Source: Chitinophagales bacterium | GTDB lineage: Bacteria > Bacteroidota > Bacteroidia > Chitinophagales > BACL12 | Length of the DNA: 64,000 nucleotides | Assembly (NCBI GenBank): GCA_020636645.1 | Contig: JACJXO010000001.1 | Span: forward strand, 310,001-374,000 | Reading direction: 5' to 3' | Made by a program: the position numbers and the translations under genes | Notes under the pieces: model-generated | Seen by the model: only the letters and a program-made list of their open reading frames with translations | The model's database searches: none | What the model was told of the DNA's origin: nothing | In this document: in pieces, positions 45,501-53,521 of the stretch | Position numbering within the stretch: the first letter of the stretch is position 1 | Layout: every line of letters starts with the position of its first letter

Positions 45501-45577
45501 CAATAACTTGGTTTCTGCGCTTCAGTGGTAATCACTACTTTCAGTATCAGGGCAGAAAAAAGAAATAATCTCGTCAT
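42563..45577 (-). CDS. M1-family metallopeptidase with a probable C-terminal beta-barrel
   Basis: Exported zinc aminopeptidase-like protein of 1004 residues. After a signal peptide (about 1-20) come the M1 domains: a GAMEN-like GAGMEYP (341-347), HEVGHNW with His367, Glu368 and His371, and the third zinc ligand Glu390 in MDEGINSYYENRY. From about residue 640 there is a region of alternating aromatic/polar strands that ends in Phe (LMRKLEF), as in outer-membrane beta-barrels. A peptidase anchored by its own barrel is unusual for M1. ATG 45577 is chosen for the signal peptide; an upstream in-frame start adds only six residues. Confidence 0.88.
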   Translation of the reverse strand: MTRLFLFSALILKVVITTEAQKPSYWQQHVDYDISVALNDSMHMLNGNISMIYTNNSPESLTEIWMHIWPNAYENAHTALGQQFIDDRNREMLLATAEELGFIDELNFQVGGKSVTWEYHPEHRDIARLMLPEPLQSGASVTIATPFRVKIPSSDFSRLGHSGNSYQITQWYPKPAVFDQSGWHAIPYLNQGEFYSEFGNYHVTITVPSNYIVAASGNLLTESERNFLLQKAAETAAMENFSSDNSFPPSAATTKTLEYELKDAHDFAWFADKRFHVLHGQAQLPYSGRTVDSWSYFTNFQTGLWMKSIDYLNRSVIAYSNYAGEYQWDVVQAVEGALSAGAGMEYPTITIIGSSANAAGLDNVITHEVGHNWFYGMLGSNERDHAWMDEGINSYYENRYMTTYYPNANPLEPFLGNAARFINADALEGKNTLDMAWYLILGLERMNKSQAIDQHSNNFTQLNYGLLVYMKTAYLMRYMADFLGQGQFDRVMGKYFEEWNNKHPQPEDIRRVFEEETGENMAWFFEGLLKDDRSLDYKITEILDGQTTMAVRVHNNTDIAGPFPVSVMRGDSILRTEWHRGFTGTQTIYVKKLSSSEEITKVRIDAHNTIPDNNRENNTMRVSGLFKKVEPLALKPFFSPDNPDRTTISYLPLVGFNVNDGWMVGLGLWNSTFPAPKLEWVAAPLYSFRAQGISGQGSLGWNIYPERGAFSRVRLSVSGASYHVDSLAESYYTRLQPAIDIDIRKKQLKDPVKQSIRYRNVRIGETYVLGILENGEQYKLDTAFWFNELSYTVKNRHLQHPYQATLTAQQGPDLIKLFADVTTGIHIRKYEIEARLFAGWMSYFKEDPYSRYAYSLTGVSSYNDYLYDDILPGRNATDGMWSNQITRRDGFLKLPADTIALGLQDDVLLALNLEFPVPKLPLAFFADAAYVPGDLPDSISGFQYDAGVMIRLLNNVIEVYFPLLASDGLVDPFNADYGTYMSHVSFLVNFNGINPFELMRKLEF

Positions 45578-45592
45578 GCAGTCATTTTTTTT

Positions 45593-45600
45593 CAAAAATA
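45593..45600 (-). promoter_or_regulatory. Bacteroidota -7 element for the M1 peptidase
   Basis: TATTTTTG on the minus strand, a full match to TAnnTTTG, 15 nt before the ATG at 45577. No clear -33. Confidence 0.5.
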
Positions 45601-45686
45601 GTGATTTGAAGACGCAGAAGCGGGCTTGGGAATTAATCTGTCTTTCTTTCGTTAGTATGGTATGTACAGAACCTATTTTGTTAACC

Positions 45687-45694
45687 TAACTTTG
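45687..45694 (+). promoter_or_regulatory. Bacteroidota -7 element for the TPR gene
   Basis: TAACTTTG, a full match, only 7 nt before the ATG at 45702, which suggests a leaderless or near-leaderless transcript. No clear -33. Confidence 0.5.
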
Positions 45695-45701
45695 CAGGCC
45701 T

Positions 45702-47111
45702 ATGCTGAGACCGGAGCAGGATGATCATGCTGAAGAAGCCGGATTACAGGAGCTGATCGAACAATTTGAAGCTTTTCTGGAAAAGAAGGAGTATTCCTTC
45801 TTTGACGATGATGCTCTGGAAAGACTCTATGAGTACTACGAAAACAGGCTTGATGAAGGCCATATGGAAGCCGTAGCAGACCTGGCTATAGCTCAAAACC
45901 CATATTCAGGTGATTTTCTGGTGCGCAAGGCTGAACTGCTGTTTAACCGAAAAGATTATCAGGCAAGCCTGGAACTGCTGGATAAAGCAGTTGTTTTTGA
46001 CGCCACCAACCTCGATATCTACCTGTTGCGCAGTGAGATCATGGTTGAATCCAACCGGATCGAAGAAGCCCTCGAACTACTCCAGGATGCTCTAAGGCTG
46101 GCAGACCGTGATGAAAAGGATGTGATCCTGACAGAGATCAGTGATGTGTTCGAAATACAGGAAGATTTTCATGCGGCCTTTGACTGCCTCCGCGATGCCA
46201 TAAAACACAATCCTTCAAATGAAGCAGCCTTGATGAAGATCGCTCACCTGGCTGAAATGACAGACAGGTTTGACGATAGTCTGGACATCCACCTGGCCAT
46301 AACTGAAGAGCATCCTTACAACTGGATGGCCTGGTACAATGCCGGACGGGCGTATGCCGGCCTTGGGCTGTATGAAAAAGCCCTTGATGCCTTTGAATTT
46401 ACTATGGCCATTCAGGATGATTTTGACCTGGTGTACCGCGATGTAGCTGATATTTATTTCCGTCTGGAAGATCTTGATAAGGCCATCTCCACATTCGAAA
46501 CCGCCCAGGAAAAGTCAGGTGGCTTTGAAGATTACAGCTTCCGTATCGGTATGTGTTATGAAAGAAAGAATGACCTGAAAAAGGCCCGCTTTCACTATCG
46601 AAAATCCACCCGGCAGGATCCTTATCTGGACGAGGCATTTTTCAGGATCGCAGAAACCTACCGTCAGGAAGACCGCTTTGAACCGGCATTGGTCAATTAC
46701 AAGAAAGCACTGCGCATAGATGAGACCAATGAACTGTACATGACCTGCATCATTGCTGTGTATCGCATGCTGGGCCGCGAGGAAGAAGTATTACAATACC
46801 TGCAAAGGCTTACACAGGCCAGGCCGGATATTCTGAACTACTGGCTGGATCTGCTCATCTTCCGATGGGAACATGAACAATTTGAAGCAGGTCTGGAAAA
46901 TGTGCAGGAAGCCACCGAACGCTGCGGTCACTTTGTTGAGTTTGATTATCTCAGGTCATTGCTTTTATGGTATGCCGGGCAGCAGCAGGAAAGCCTGAGG
47001 GTACTGGCACAAGCCCTGGATACAGACAAGGCAAGACACACCATTCTACTGGAAACAGATCCGTCGTTTCTTCTGAAAGAAGCTGTCATGCGGGTCATGA
47101 ATGCTCAATGA
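45702..47111 (+). CDS. TPR-repeat protein
   Basis: Cytoplasmic 469-residue scaffold-like protein built of tetratricopeptide repeats along nearly its whole length, starting after an acidic N-terminus (about 1-60). Several typical 34-residue units are visible, e.g. AWYNAGRAYAGLGLYEKAL. There is no signal peptide or catalytic motif. TPR proteins mediate protein contacts; the partner is unknown. Confidence 0.88.
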   Translation: MLRPEQDDHAEEAGLQELIEQFEAFLEKKEYSFFDDDALERLYEYYENRLDEGHMEAVADLAIAQNPYSGDFLVRKAELLFNRKDYQASLELLDKAVVFDATNLDIYLLRSEIMVESNRIEEALELLQDALRLADRDEKDVILTEISDVFEIQEDFHAAFDCLRDAIKHNPSNEAALMKIAHLAEMTDRFDDSLDIHLAITEEHPYNWMAWYNAGRAYAGLGLYEKALDAFEFTMAIQDDFDLVYRDVADIYFRLEDLDKAISTFETAQEKSGGFEDYSFRIGMCYERKNDLKKARFHYRKSTRQDPYLDEAFFRIAETYRQEDRFEPALVNYKKALRIDETNELYMTCIIAVYRMLGREEEVLQYLQRLTQARPDILNYWLDLLIFRWEHEQFEAGLENVQEATERCGHFVEFDYLRSLLLWYAGQQQESLRVLAQALDTDKARHTILLETDPSFLLKEAVMRVMNAQ

Positions 47112-47695
47112 GCATCGTTACGGGCTTCAGCAACAAAGAAAAGTTCTGTATTCATTCTGGGCTGTACTGAGTTTTCGCAGGGTTCCATCAGCAGTATGTG
47201 AAACCAGGGTTTCATCAGTTTTTTGTAGTCTGATTCTTCTCCCCCGAAAGGAGGCCCCTCTTTTTCAAACTCTACATTGAACAGTACTCCTGCCAAGTGC
47301 CCTCCCGGTTTCAGCAGGCTGTGCATATGCTGCATGTAATCTTGCCTAAGAGCCGGATCCAATGCGCAAAAAAATGTCTGCTCAAGAATCAGTTGATACT
47401 GCCCCTGATGATCAAAAAAGTTACTTTGTATCGTCTTCAATCCTGATCGATCACCCACTCTGCTGCGAAGCCGCTCCAGAGGAAGAGCTGCAATATCTAC
47501 CACGGTTACATCGCTAAATCCCTGCTCCAGCATATATTCTGCTTCATAACCGTGGCCACAGCCCGGAATCAAAACTGGAGCATTCTTATCCTGTAAATGA
47601 TCTACATAGGCCTTGATTGGCGGCGATACCGCACCGAGATCCCAACCGGTCTGGTCATTGGCATACCGGTGTTCCCAAAAAGTCTTGTTCAACAT
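47105..47695 (-). CDS. TPMT-like SAM-dependent methyltransferase
   Basis: Methyltransferase of 196 residues of the thiopurine S-methyltransferase family: FWEHRYANDQTGWDLGAVSPP at the N-terminus, the SAM motif VLIPGCGHGYEAEYMLEQGF, VVDIAALPLERL, and a family-typical ILEQTFFCALDPALRQDYM. The physiological substrate of bacterial TPMTs varies. ATG 47695 is chosen from the family N-terminus; earlier in-frame codons run into the next gene. It overlaps the TPR gene by 7 nt, convergently. Confidence 0.92.
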   Translation of the reverse strand: MLNKTFWEHRYANDQTGWDLGAVSPPIKAYVDHLQDKNAPVLIPGCGHGYEAEYMLEQGFSDVTVVDIAALPLERLRSRVGDRSGLKTIQSNFFDHQGQYQLILEQTFFCALDPALRQDYMQHMHSLLKPGGHLAGVLFNVEFEKEGPPFGGEESDYKKLMKPWFHILLMEPCENSVQPRMNTELFFVAEARNDAH

Positions 47696-47703
47696 AGCGG
47701 TCT

Positions 47704-47737
47704 TTTGAGGCCAATATACCCCTGTTTCGTAACTTTG
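47704..47737 (+). promoter_or_regulatory. Promoter of the phosphosulfolactate synthase operon
   Basis: TTTG (47704-47707), a 22-nt spacer, and TAACTTTG (47730-47737) match the Bacteroidota promoter pattern. The ATG follows at 47757, so the leader would be about 14 nt. No Shine-Dalgarno sequence is seen. Confidence 0.65.
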
Positions 47738-47756
47738 CCGGTGACATTTATCCATT

Positions 47757-48515
47757 ATGAACTTTGAATTGAACCAACTTCCGGAACGCAGCAGCAAGCC
47801 ACGCACCAATGGCCTTACCATGGTCATGGACAAGGGTCTTAGTATCCGCGAAGCCGAAGATATGCTGAGCGTATCCGGCCCCTATGTTGACATAGTCAAA
47901 CTGGGTTTCGGAACTTCCTATGTGACCCCTAATCTGGAAGAGAAGATCAAATTATACCAGCATGCCGGACTGGGTGTTTACCTGGGTGGTACCCTGCTGG
48001 AAGCATTTATCATCCGCAACAGGTACAACGATTTTTTGCAATTACTTGATCGCTACGGATTGCAGCATGTGGAAGTGAGCGATGGTTCCATTCAGATGGA
48101 TCATGATGAAAAATGCAGATTGATCAGAGAACTGTCTTCCAGGGCTACGGTACTGAGCGAGGTAGGGAGTAAGGATGCCAAGAAAGAACTGGCTCCTTAT
48201 CTGTGGATAGAACTCATGCAAAAAGAAATAGATGCCGGTTCCTGGAAGGTTATCGCTGAAGCCAGAGAAAGTGGAACCGTGGGTATTTATCGCGACAAGG
48301 GAGAAGTTCGAGAAGGACTGATCGATGAGATCCTTACAAAGATTCCACAAGATAAGATCATGTGGGAAGCGCCTATGAAATCTCAGCAGGTGTGGTTCAT
48401 CAAACTACTTGGCGCCAACGTCAACCTGGGCAATATCGCACCAAATGAGGTCATCGCACTGGAAACGCTGCGTATCGGTTTGCGTGGAGATACCTTTCAT
48501 CATTTCCTGAAGTGA
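47757..48515 (+). CDS. Phosphosulfolactate synthase (ComA family)
   Basis: TIM-barrel enzyme of 252 residues of the ComA family, which adds sulfite to phosphoenolpyruvate to make phosphosulfolactate. Visible conserved blocks include GLTMVMDKGLSIREAEDML, VDIVKLGFGTSYVT, LGVYLGGTLLEAFIIRN, VEVSDGSI, LSEVGSKD and WEAPMKSQQVWFIKLLGANVNLGNI. In methanogens it opens coenzyme M synthesis; in Bacteroidota it may feed sulfonolipid or sulfolactate pathways, which is inference. A DUF368 gene follows, overlapping its stop by 1 nt. Confidence 0.93.
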   Translation: MNFELNQLPERSSKPRTNGLTMVMDKGLSIREAEDMLSVSGPYVDIVKLGFGTSYVTPNLEEKIKLYQHAGLGVYLGGTLLEAFIIRNRYNDFLQLLDRYGLQHVEVSDGSIQMDHDEKCRLIRELSSRATVLSEVGSKDAKKELAPYLWIELMQKEIDAGSWKVIAEARESGTVGIYRDKGEVREGLIDEILTKIPQDKIMWEAPMKSQQVWFIKLLGANVNLGNIAPNEVIALETLRIGLRGDTFHHFLK

Positions 48516-49450
48516 TGTCGGTGTTCAGGAAGTATTTCCCTGTCACCCTGAAAGGGATGGCCATGGGAGCGGCAGACGTGGTACCAGGTGTATCCGGAGG
48601 AACCATCGCATTTATTTCAGGTATCTATGCAGAGTTGCTGAACAGCCTTCGTTCTGTCAACCTGAAGGCATTGCGCATATTGTTCAGGGAAGGAATTCCT
48701 GCTTTCTGGAAACATATCAACGGTTGGTTCCTGCTTTTCCTGCTGACAGGTATCGGTATCAGTATTGTCAGTCTGTCCAGGATGATCCTGTATCTGTTGG
48801 AGAATTATCCGCCTCTGATCTGGTCATTCTTTTTTGGTCTTGTTGTTGCCTCAGCCATCTACGTGGCAGGTACCATCAAAGAACGAAACTGGAAAGTGGT
48901 GCTGTCTGGCCTTGCCGGAATAGTCATCGCCGGATGGATCACCATCGCATCGCCGGCTCAGGGTTCAGATTCGCTGCCCTTTGTTTTTGTTACAGGTGCC
49001 ATTGCTATTTGTGCCATGATCCTCCCCGGCATCTCAGGCAGTTTCATCCTCCTGCTCATGGGGATGTATGAATTTATTTTAGGTGCATTGCATGACCTGA
49101 AGATTAGCGTGATCATCACATTTATGGCAGGCGCAGGCATAGGGCTGGTATCATTTTCGCATCTGCTCTCCTGGCTGCTGAAGAAATATCATGACCTGAC
49201 GGTAGCATTGCTGGCAGGCTTTATGATCGGCTCACTGAATAAAGTCTGGCCCTGGAAGGAAGTGCTGGAATCCAGGTTCATTGACGGAGAAGAAAAGGTC
49301 ATTCAGGAAGCCAATCGGCTTCCCGCAACATACTCAGAGGTTACAGGCGAGCCAAATCATCTGTTATTTTGCATACTGCTGTTCCTGACCGGATTTGTTT
49401 TGATATATTCGTTAGAGAAACTTGCCGGTAAGAAACATCAACTCATCTGA
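48515..49450 (+). CDS. DUF368 membrane protein, putative undecaprenyl phosphate translocase (PopT-like)
   Basis: Polytopic membrane protein of 311 residues. The DUF368 signatures are clear: GMAMGAADVVPGVSGGTIAFISGIY and the second MILPGISGSFILLLMGMYEFILGA. DUF368 proteins have been identified as flippases that return undecaprenyl phosphate across the membrane. Start ATG 48515 overlaps the ComA stop as TGATG; the GTG just before it is less likely. Cotranscription with a sulfite-using enzyme is probably coincidental. Confidence 0.9.
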   Translation: MSVFRKYFPVTLKGMAMGAADVVPGVSGGTIAFISGIYAELLNSLRSVNLKALRILFREGIPAFWKHINGWFLLFLLTGIGISIVSLSRMILYLLENYPPLIWSFFFGLVVASAIYVAGTIKERNWKVVLSGLAGIVIAGWITIASPAQGSDSLPFVFVTGAIAICAMILPGISGSFILLLMGMYEFILGALHDLKISVIITFMAGAGIGLVSFSHLLSWLLKKYHDLTVALLAGFMIGSLNKVWPWKEVLESRFIDGEEKVIQEANRLPATYSEVTGEPNHLLFCILLFLTGFVLIYSLEKLAGKKHQLI

Positions 49451-49455
49451 TTTTT

Positions 49456-50268
49456 ATGGATAGTGCATCTGACCCTTACCCGAACGATGATCACGCCTCG
49501 CTGCAGGATGAACACCTGAAACTCTATGGCCTCATAGGAAAATCTCTGACCCATTCCTTTTCTCAGAAGTATTTCCTCTGCAAGTTCAAAAATGAAGAGC
49601 TGGAGGATCACTACTATGCACTTTTTCCGCTGGACGATATAGATGACATTCGCTTGCTGCTGGAGGTGCACAAGAATCTGAAAGGGCTGAATGTGACCAT
49701 TCCGTATAAGGAATCTGTAATCCCCTATCTTGATGAACTGGATCCGGTAGCGGCTGAGATCGGGGCGGTTAACTGCATCTATATGGATGACTTTGAGAAA
49801 AAGGGTTACAATACTGACTGGCTCGGTTTTCGTGACAGTATCTTTCCATTGCTTCGTGCTGCTGATAAAAATGCGCTTGTGTTGGGTGCCGGAGGATCAT
49901 CTAAAGCGGTGTGCTATGCTTTGAAACAACTTGGTCTATCGTATAAGGTGGTATCACGTGAGGCCGGAAAATCTGATCTGACTTGGGATATGCTGACCAC
50001 TGAGGTCATAGCTCAGCATACCGTTATCATCAATACTACGCCTGTGGGCATGTGGCCTGATACGGATGCTATGCCACCTGTGCCAATTGATGCCATAAGC
50101 CCGCAGCACATCTGCTTTGATCTGATCTACAATCCGGAACAAACCAGATTCTTGCAGGAAGCCGCTTCCAGAGGGGCGGTTACAAGCAACGGTCAACAAA
50201 TGCTTGAATTGCAGGCGGCACATGCCTGGAAGATCTGGAATACCCCAATAGAGGAAAAAGAAGAGTAA
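49456..50268 (+). CDS. aroE: Shikimate dehydrogenase
   Basis: NADPH-dependent enzyme reducing 3-dehydroshikimate in the shikimate pathway. Conserved blocks include LYGLIGKSLTHSFSQKYF, the catalytic Lys in LKGLNVTIPYKESVIPYLDELDP, NTDWLGF, the NADP loop VLGAGGSSKAV, and NTTPVGMWP. The 270-residue protein has an extra acidic N-terminal segment of about 20 residues. It starts 5 nt after the DUF368 gene, so the three genes form an operon. Confidence 0.95.
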   Translation: MDSASDPYPNDDHASLQDEHLKLYGLIGKSLTHSFSQKYFLCKFKNEELEDHYYALFPLDDIDDIRLLLEVHKNLKGLNVTIPYKESVIPYLDELDPVAAEIGAVNCIYMDDFEKKGYNTDWLGFRDSIFPLLRAADKNALVLGAGGSSKAVCYALKQLGLSYKVVSREAGKSDLTWDMLTTEVIAQHTVIINTTPVGMWPDTDAMPPVPIDAISPQHICFDLIYNPEQTRFLQEAASRGAVTSNGQQMLELQAAHAWKIWNTPIEEKEE

Positions 50269-50270
50269 GG

Positions 50271-51170
50271 TCAGCGCTTTTCCTTAAAAAAACAGCTTCC
50301 GGGTTTGGGACGAATCACCTGGTCAAAATGATAGGTAATGGTAAACAGACCTCCCAACACATAAGCATCACGGTTCTTAGGATTACCACGTCCTGTTTCC
50401 AAAGAGATCAGATCCGGCCTGGTGTGGTCAGACATGTCAGATAATGCTGCCACCATGGTAGCTGTTGCAGGGTCATAAAATCCAAAGAAATAATCCGGAT
50501 TGGGATAACTGTTACTTACATCATCCATATAATCTGACAAGGATAGCCGGCTGGCTGTTTCCATGCCAAATACCCAGTTGCTTCTGGTAAGATACTTGAT
50601 GCCCCCGCCAAAGGGAAACACAAACGTGTATTTGGCATATGGCTGCCTATCAGGATACTGGGGCAGCCCCTGTCCTTCAGTACCTAATGGTTGTAACTCC
50701 ACCCATTGACCCTCATACAATGCTTGTGGATTAAACCAGCACATACCTGCTCCGGCATACACAAATGGTGTGAAGCGCTCTCTGTTGGGGCCCGTTAAAC
50801 GCCGGAGTGTATAATCCACATACAGGCAAACTTCTGTTAGCGGCGACTTAAAACTGAGATTCCTGTAGCTTCGAAAATCATTTTCAGAGAGAGAATCAGC
50901 ACCGCGTATCTGGGTATAATAAGCATTCAGTCTGACACTGATATGCGGCACTACTTCCTGCCTGTAGATCACCCCGATAGCCGGCCTGGTCACTTCGGGG
51001 TCAATATCCCACCATAAAGCCCGTCCTTCCATTCTGGAGCCTCCCAGATCACCCAGAAAGTTGGAGAAGCCCAAATTGATACCCACCTCCGCATCGCGGT
51101 ATTTGGTCTGACCAGAGCATACTCCGGTAGCCAGCAGAATTACTGCCAAAACAGGGAGGTGGCGCTTCAT
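50271..51170 (-). CDS. DUF6089 outer-membrane beta-barrel-like protein
   Basis: Exported protein of 299 residues with a signal peptide (about 1-20, VILLATGVCSGQ). The mature part matches the DUF6089 family: EVGINLGFSNFLGDLGGS, YRQEVVPHISVRLNAYYTQIRG, LYVDYTL, FVYAGAGMCWFNP. It is rich in aromatic/polar strands as expected for a small outer-membrane barrel. The stop is 2 nt from the convergent aroE stop. Confidence 0.88.
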   Translation of the reverse strand: MKRHLPVLAVILLATGVCSGQTKYRDAEVGINLGFSNFLGDLGGSRMEGRALWWDIDPEVTRPAIGVIYRQEVVPHISVRLNAYYTQIRGADSLSENDFRSYRNLSFKSPLTEVCLYVDYTLRRLTGPNRERFTPFVYAGAGMCWFNPQALYEGQWVELQPLGTEGQGLPQYPDRQPYAKYTFVFPFGGGIKYLTRSNWVFGMETASRLSLSDYMDDVSNSYPNPDYFFGFYDPATATMVAALSDMSDHTRPDLISLETGRGNPKNRDAYVLGGLFTITYHFDQVIRPKPGSCFFKEKR

Positions 51171-51231
51171 GTTAGAACAAAACTAATGCAATCTGTCAGA
51201 CTTCTGCACTATGCCAGGAGCAACTTCTACA

Positions 51232-52365
51232 TTAATTGACGGAATGCCTGCATGCCAACACTACCTGATCTATAATAAACTGTTGATCCTGAACACTTAA
51301 TGTGTGATAAAGTGGTAACCTGACAAGGGTATCTGACCATTTTTCAGCCTGGTTACATGTTTTGTCTGACCTCCATTTTTGTCCCATTTTGGAGCTATGA
51401 AGCGGCAAATAATGAAAGACAGCCATGATTCCGGCACGTTGCAGAGCGCTGATCAGATAATTTCGAACCTGTTTGTCGGGGCACTGAACATAGAAGATAC
51501 TTCCATTGTGATGCACATTTTCAGGAATAACGGGAAGCGCAAACCCATCTGGCAGCACATGCTGAAATGAAAGATAATAGCGATTCCACTGCTCAGCTCT
51601 CTTGTTCAGAATGCTTTCGGCTTCTTTCAGTTGAGCCATTAGCCAGGCTGCCTGAATTTCTGATGGAAGAAAAGAAGAGCCTATATCCACCCATTCATAA
51701 TGATCAGACTGACCTCTCTGGAAAGCTGCTCTGTTGGTACCTTTCTCCCAGATGATCTCAGCACGGCTCATCAGATCACTTCTTTGCAAAGCCAGTGCTC
51801 CGCCTTCTCCGCAGCCTAATACTTTAGTTTCATGGAATGAAAATGCTGTGAGTGGCGACAGGCTACCTACAGGTTTATTGTTAAAAGTGCTTCCCAGTGC
51901 CATGGCGGCATCTTCTACCACCAGAATGTTGTGCTGCCCGGCCAGCCTGTTGATCGCATCCATATTACAGGGTACCCCGGCATAGTGGGTCACCACGATC
52001 ACGCTCGTCCTTTCAGTAATCAGATGGGCTATGGTGTCTGCAGATACGTTGGGGTGAAGATCTGTACTATCAGCAAAAACAGGTACAGCCCCCCGCTGCA
52101 CAAAAGCATTGGCAGTAGATGGAAATGTAAAGGAAGGAACGATCACCTCATCGCCATGACCTACGCCAGACAATATTGCAGCCATGTCAAGTGCAGTGCT
52201 GCAGGATGTGGTGAGCAACACATTTGATGCACCTGTGATATTCTGAAGCCTGTTGCAGACCGATCTGGTCATGATGCCATTTCCTGATAACCTGCCTGAA
52301 CGAACAGCCTGCTCCAGATAGTCCTGCTCAAGTCCTGTTACATATGGCTTATTGAATGGTATCAT
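51232..52365 (-). CDS. wecE: DegT/WecE-type sugar aminotransferase
   Basis: PLP-dependent aminotransferase of 377 residues, close to WecE/RffA (dTDP-4-amino-4,6-dideoxygalactose transaminase). Seen: N-terminal MIPFNKPYVTG, VLLTTSCSTALDMAA, PSFTFPSTANAF, VVEDAAMALGS with Asp152, and SFHETKVLGCGEGGAL with the PLP Lys181. It is coupled to a GT2 gene by a 4-nt overlap. Together they suggest an amino-sugar modification of a surface glycan, but the other pathway genes are not in the window. Confidence 0.9.
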   Translation of the reverse strand: MIPFNKPYVTGLEQDYLEQAVRSGRLSGNGIMTRSVCNRLQNITGASNVLLTTSCSTALDMAAILSGVGHGDEVIVPSFTFPSTANAFVQRGAVPVFADSTDLHPNVSADTIAHLITERTSVIVVTHYAGVPCNMDAINRLAGQHNILVVEDAAMALGSTFNNKPVGSLSPLTAFSFHETKVLGCGEGGALALQRSDLMSRAEIIWEKGTNRAAFQRGQSDHYEWVDIGSSFLPSEIQAAWLMAQLKEAESILNKRAEQWNRYYLSFQHVLPDGFALPVIPENVHHNGSIFYVQCPDKQVRNYLISALQRAGIMAVFHYLPLHSSKMGQKWRSDKTCNQAEKWSDTLVRLPLYHTLSVQDQQFIIDQVVLACRHSVN

Positions 52366-53105
52366 TCATCAAACTTAGTGTAAATGATGGTCTCGGTCTG
52401 GTATGGAAGGGTCTTGTTACCGGAACGGTGAAAGAGTGCATAAGATAAGGCCTGAAGTGCCAGCTTTAGCTGTCTGCTGAAGGTATAGGTACTACTCCCG
52501 TGCTTCCGCTCTCCATGCCTGACCACAAGTACCGGCAAATGACCACCATGTATTCTTACAGCCGCGGGAAAGTAAAAATTGCGGACACCATCCTGCAGAA
52601 TGGATCGGATCAGTGCCTGGTCAAACACACCAAAATTGCCTGTGCGGTAATGGTTGTACCGCCTGGTCAATATGGTCAGTAAGACGTTCAAGAACCAGGA
52701 GGAGACCACGTAATACGGGTCATTCTTTTTAGTCTTTCTAAAAGCCAGTACCGAAGATCGATGTATTCCTGATGCTTCCAGCAGCAGTGGAATGCAGGCG
52801 GGATCATCCTGCAGGTCACAATCCATGACCATGATCTTCCTGCCCTTTGCCTGCCTGAGACCAGCGTGAATTGCATAGTGCTGGCCGTAGTTTGCCGCCT
52901 GTTTAACAGCAGTAATCGGATATCTCTTCTGCAGTTCAGTAATAGTCAACCAGCTGTTGTCTGAACTTCCATCATCAACCAGGATCAGATCATAGATAAT
53001 GCCTGATTCCTGGCAGTTTTTATCTACTGCCTCTACCAGGTGTGTAAGAGAATGTTCACCCTGATAAACCGGACAAACTATTGATAACTCCGGTACAACA
53101 CCCAT
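52362..53105 (-). CDS. Family 2 glycosyltransferase
   Basis: GT-A glycosyltransferase of 247 residues: ELSIVCPVYQGEHSLTHLVEAV, LILVDDGSSDNSW, and the metal-binding acidic motif VMDCDLQDDP, as in dolichol-phosphate-mannose/ArnC-type enzymes. It lacks the C-terminal membrane segments of ArnC. The ATG at 53105 is chosen; the upstream TTG frame overlaps the DUF3467 gene. Coupled with the WecE-like gene. Confidence 0.9.
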   Translation of the reverse strand: MGVVPELSIVCPVYQGEHSLTHLVEAVDKNCQESGIIYDLILVDDGSSDNSWLTITELQKRYPITAVKQAANYGQHYAIHAGLRQAKGRKIMVMDCDLQDDPACIPLLLEASGIHRSSVLAFRKTKKNDPYYVVSSWFLNVLLTILTRRYNHYRTGNFGVFDQALIRSILQDGVRNFYFPAAVRIHGGHLPVLVVRHGERKHGSSTYTFSRQLKLALQALSYALFHRSGNKTLPYQTETIIYTKFDE

Positions 53106-53112
53106 AGAAACA

Positions 53113-53430
53113 TCAGGCCTTGGCTGTCGGTCCAAAGGTCATAGGAATACCCTGGATAGCGGTTTCCTGATCCAAAATCTCTCCATGACTGGCTTCATAT
53201 TTTGCAATGTTATCAGCCAGGGCACGCAACAAACGCTTGGCATGCTGAGGAGTCATGATAATGCGGCTTTTCACCTTTGCCTTTGGTACACCGGGCATAA
53301 CCCTGATGTAATCAAAAACAAACTCTGCATTGGAATGTGTGATAATAGCCAGATTGGAATAAACTCCTTCAGCAACTTCTTCACTGAGTTCAATATTCAA
53401 TTGGCCGGCTTTCTCTTTTTGCTCAGACAT
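53113..53430 (-). CDS. DUF3467 protein
   Basis: Small protein of 105 residues matching DUF3467: AEGVYSNLAIITHSNAEFVFDYIRVMPG, KVKSRIIMTPQHAKRLLRALADNI. Its role is unknown. In Bacteroidota it often lies right after rpoC; here a metalloprotease gene stands between them. Confidence 0.9.
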   Translation of the reverse strand: MSEQKEKAGQLNIELSEEVAEGVYSNLAIITHSNAEFVFDYIRVMPGVPKAKVKSRIIMTPQHAKRLLRALADNIAKYEASHGEILDQETAIQGIPMTFGPTAKA

Positions 53431-53474
53431 AAAATTCTTTTTTCAAAAGTACATATTCCATCCTGTAAAAACGG

Positions 53475-53501
53475 ATCGGGCGGGCGCAAGGCCCGCCCGA
53501 T
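53475..53501 (-). terminator. Terminator after the M43 metalloprotease gene
   Basis: An 11-bp GC-rich stem (53475-53485 with 53491-53501) and a 5-nt loop, followed on the minus strand by CCGTTTTT. The stem is strong, the T-run starts 3 nt after it. Confidence 0.72.
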
Positions 53502-53521
53502 AAGCTTTATCATTTACTTGA

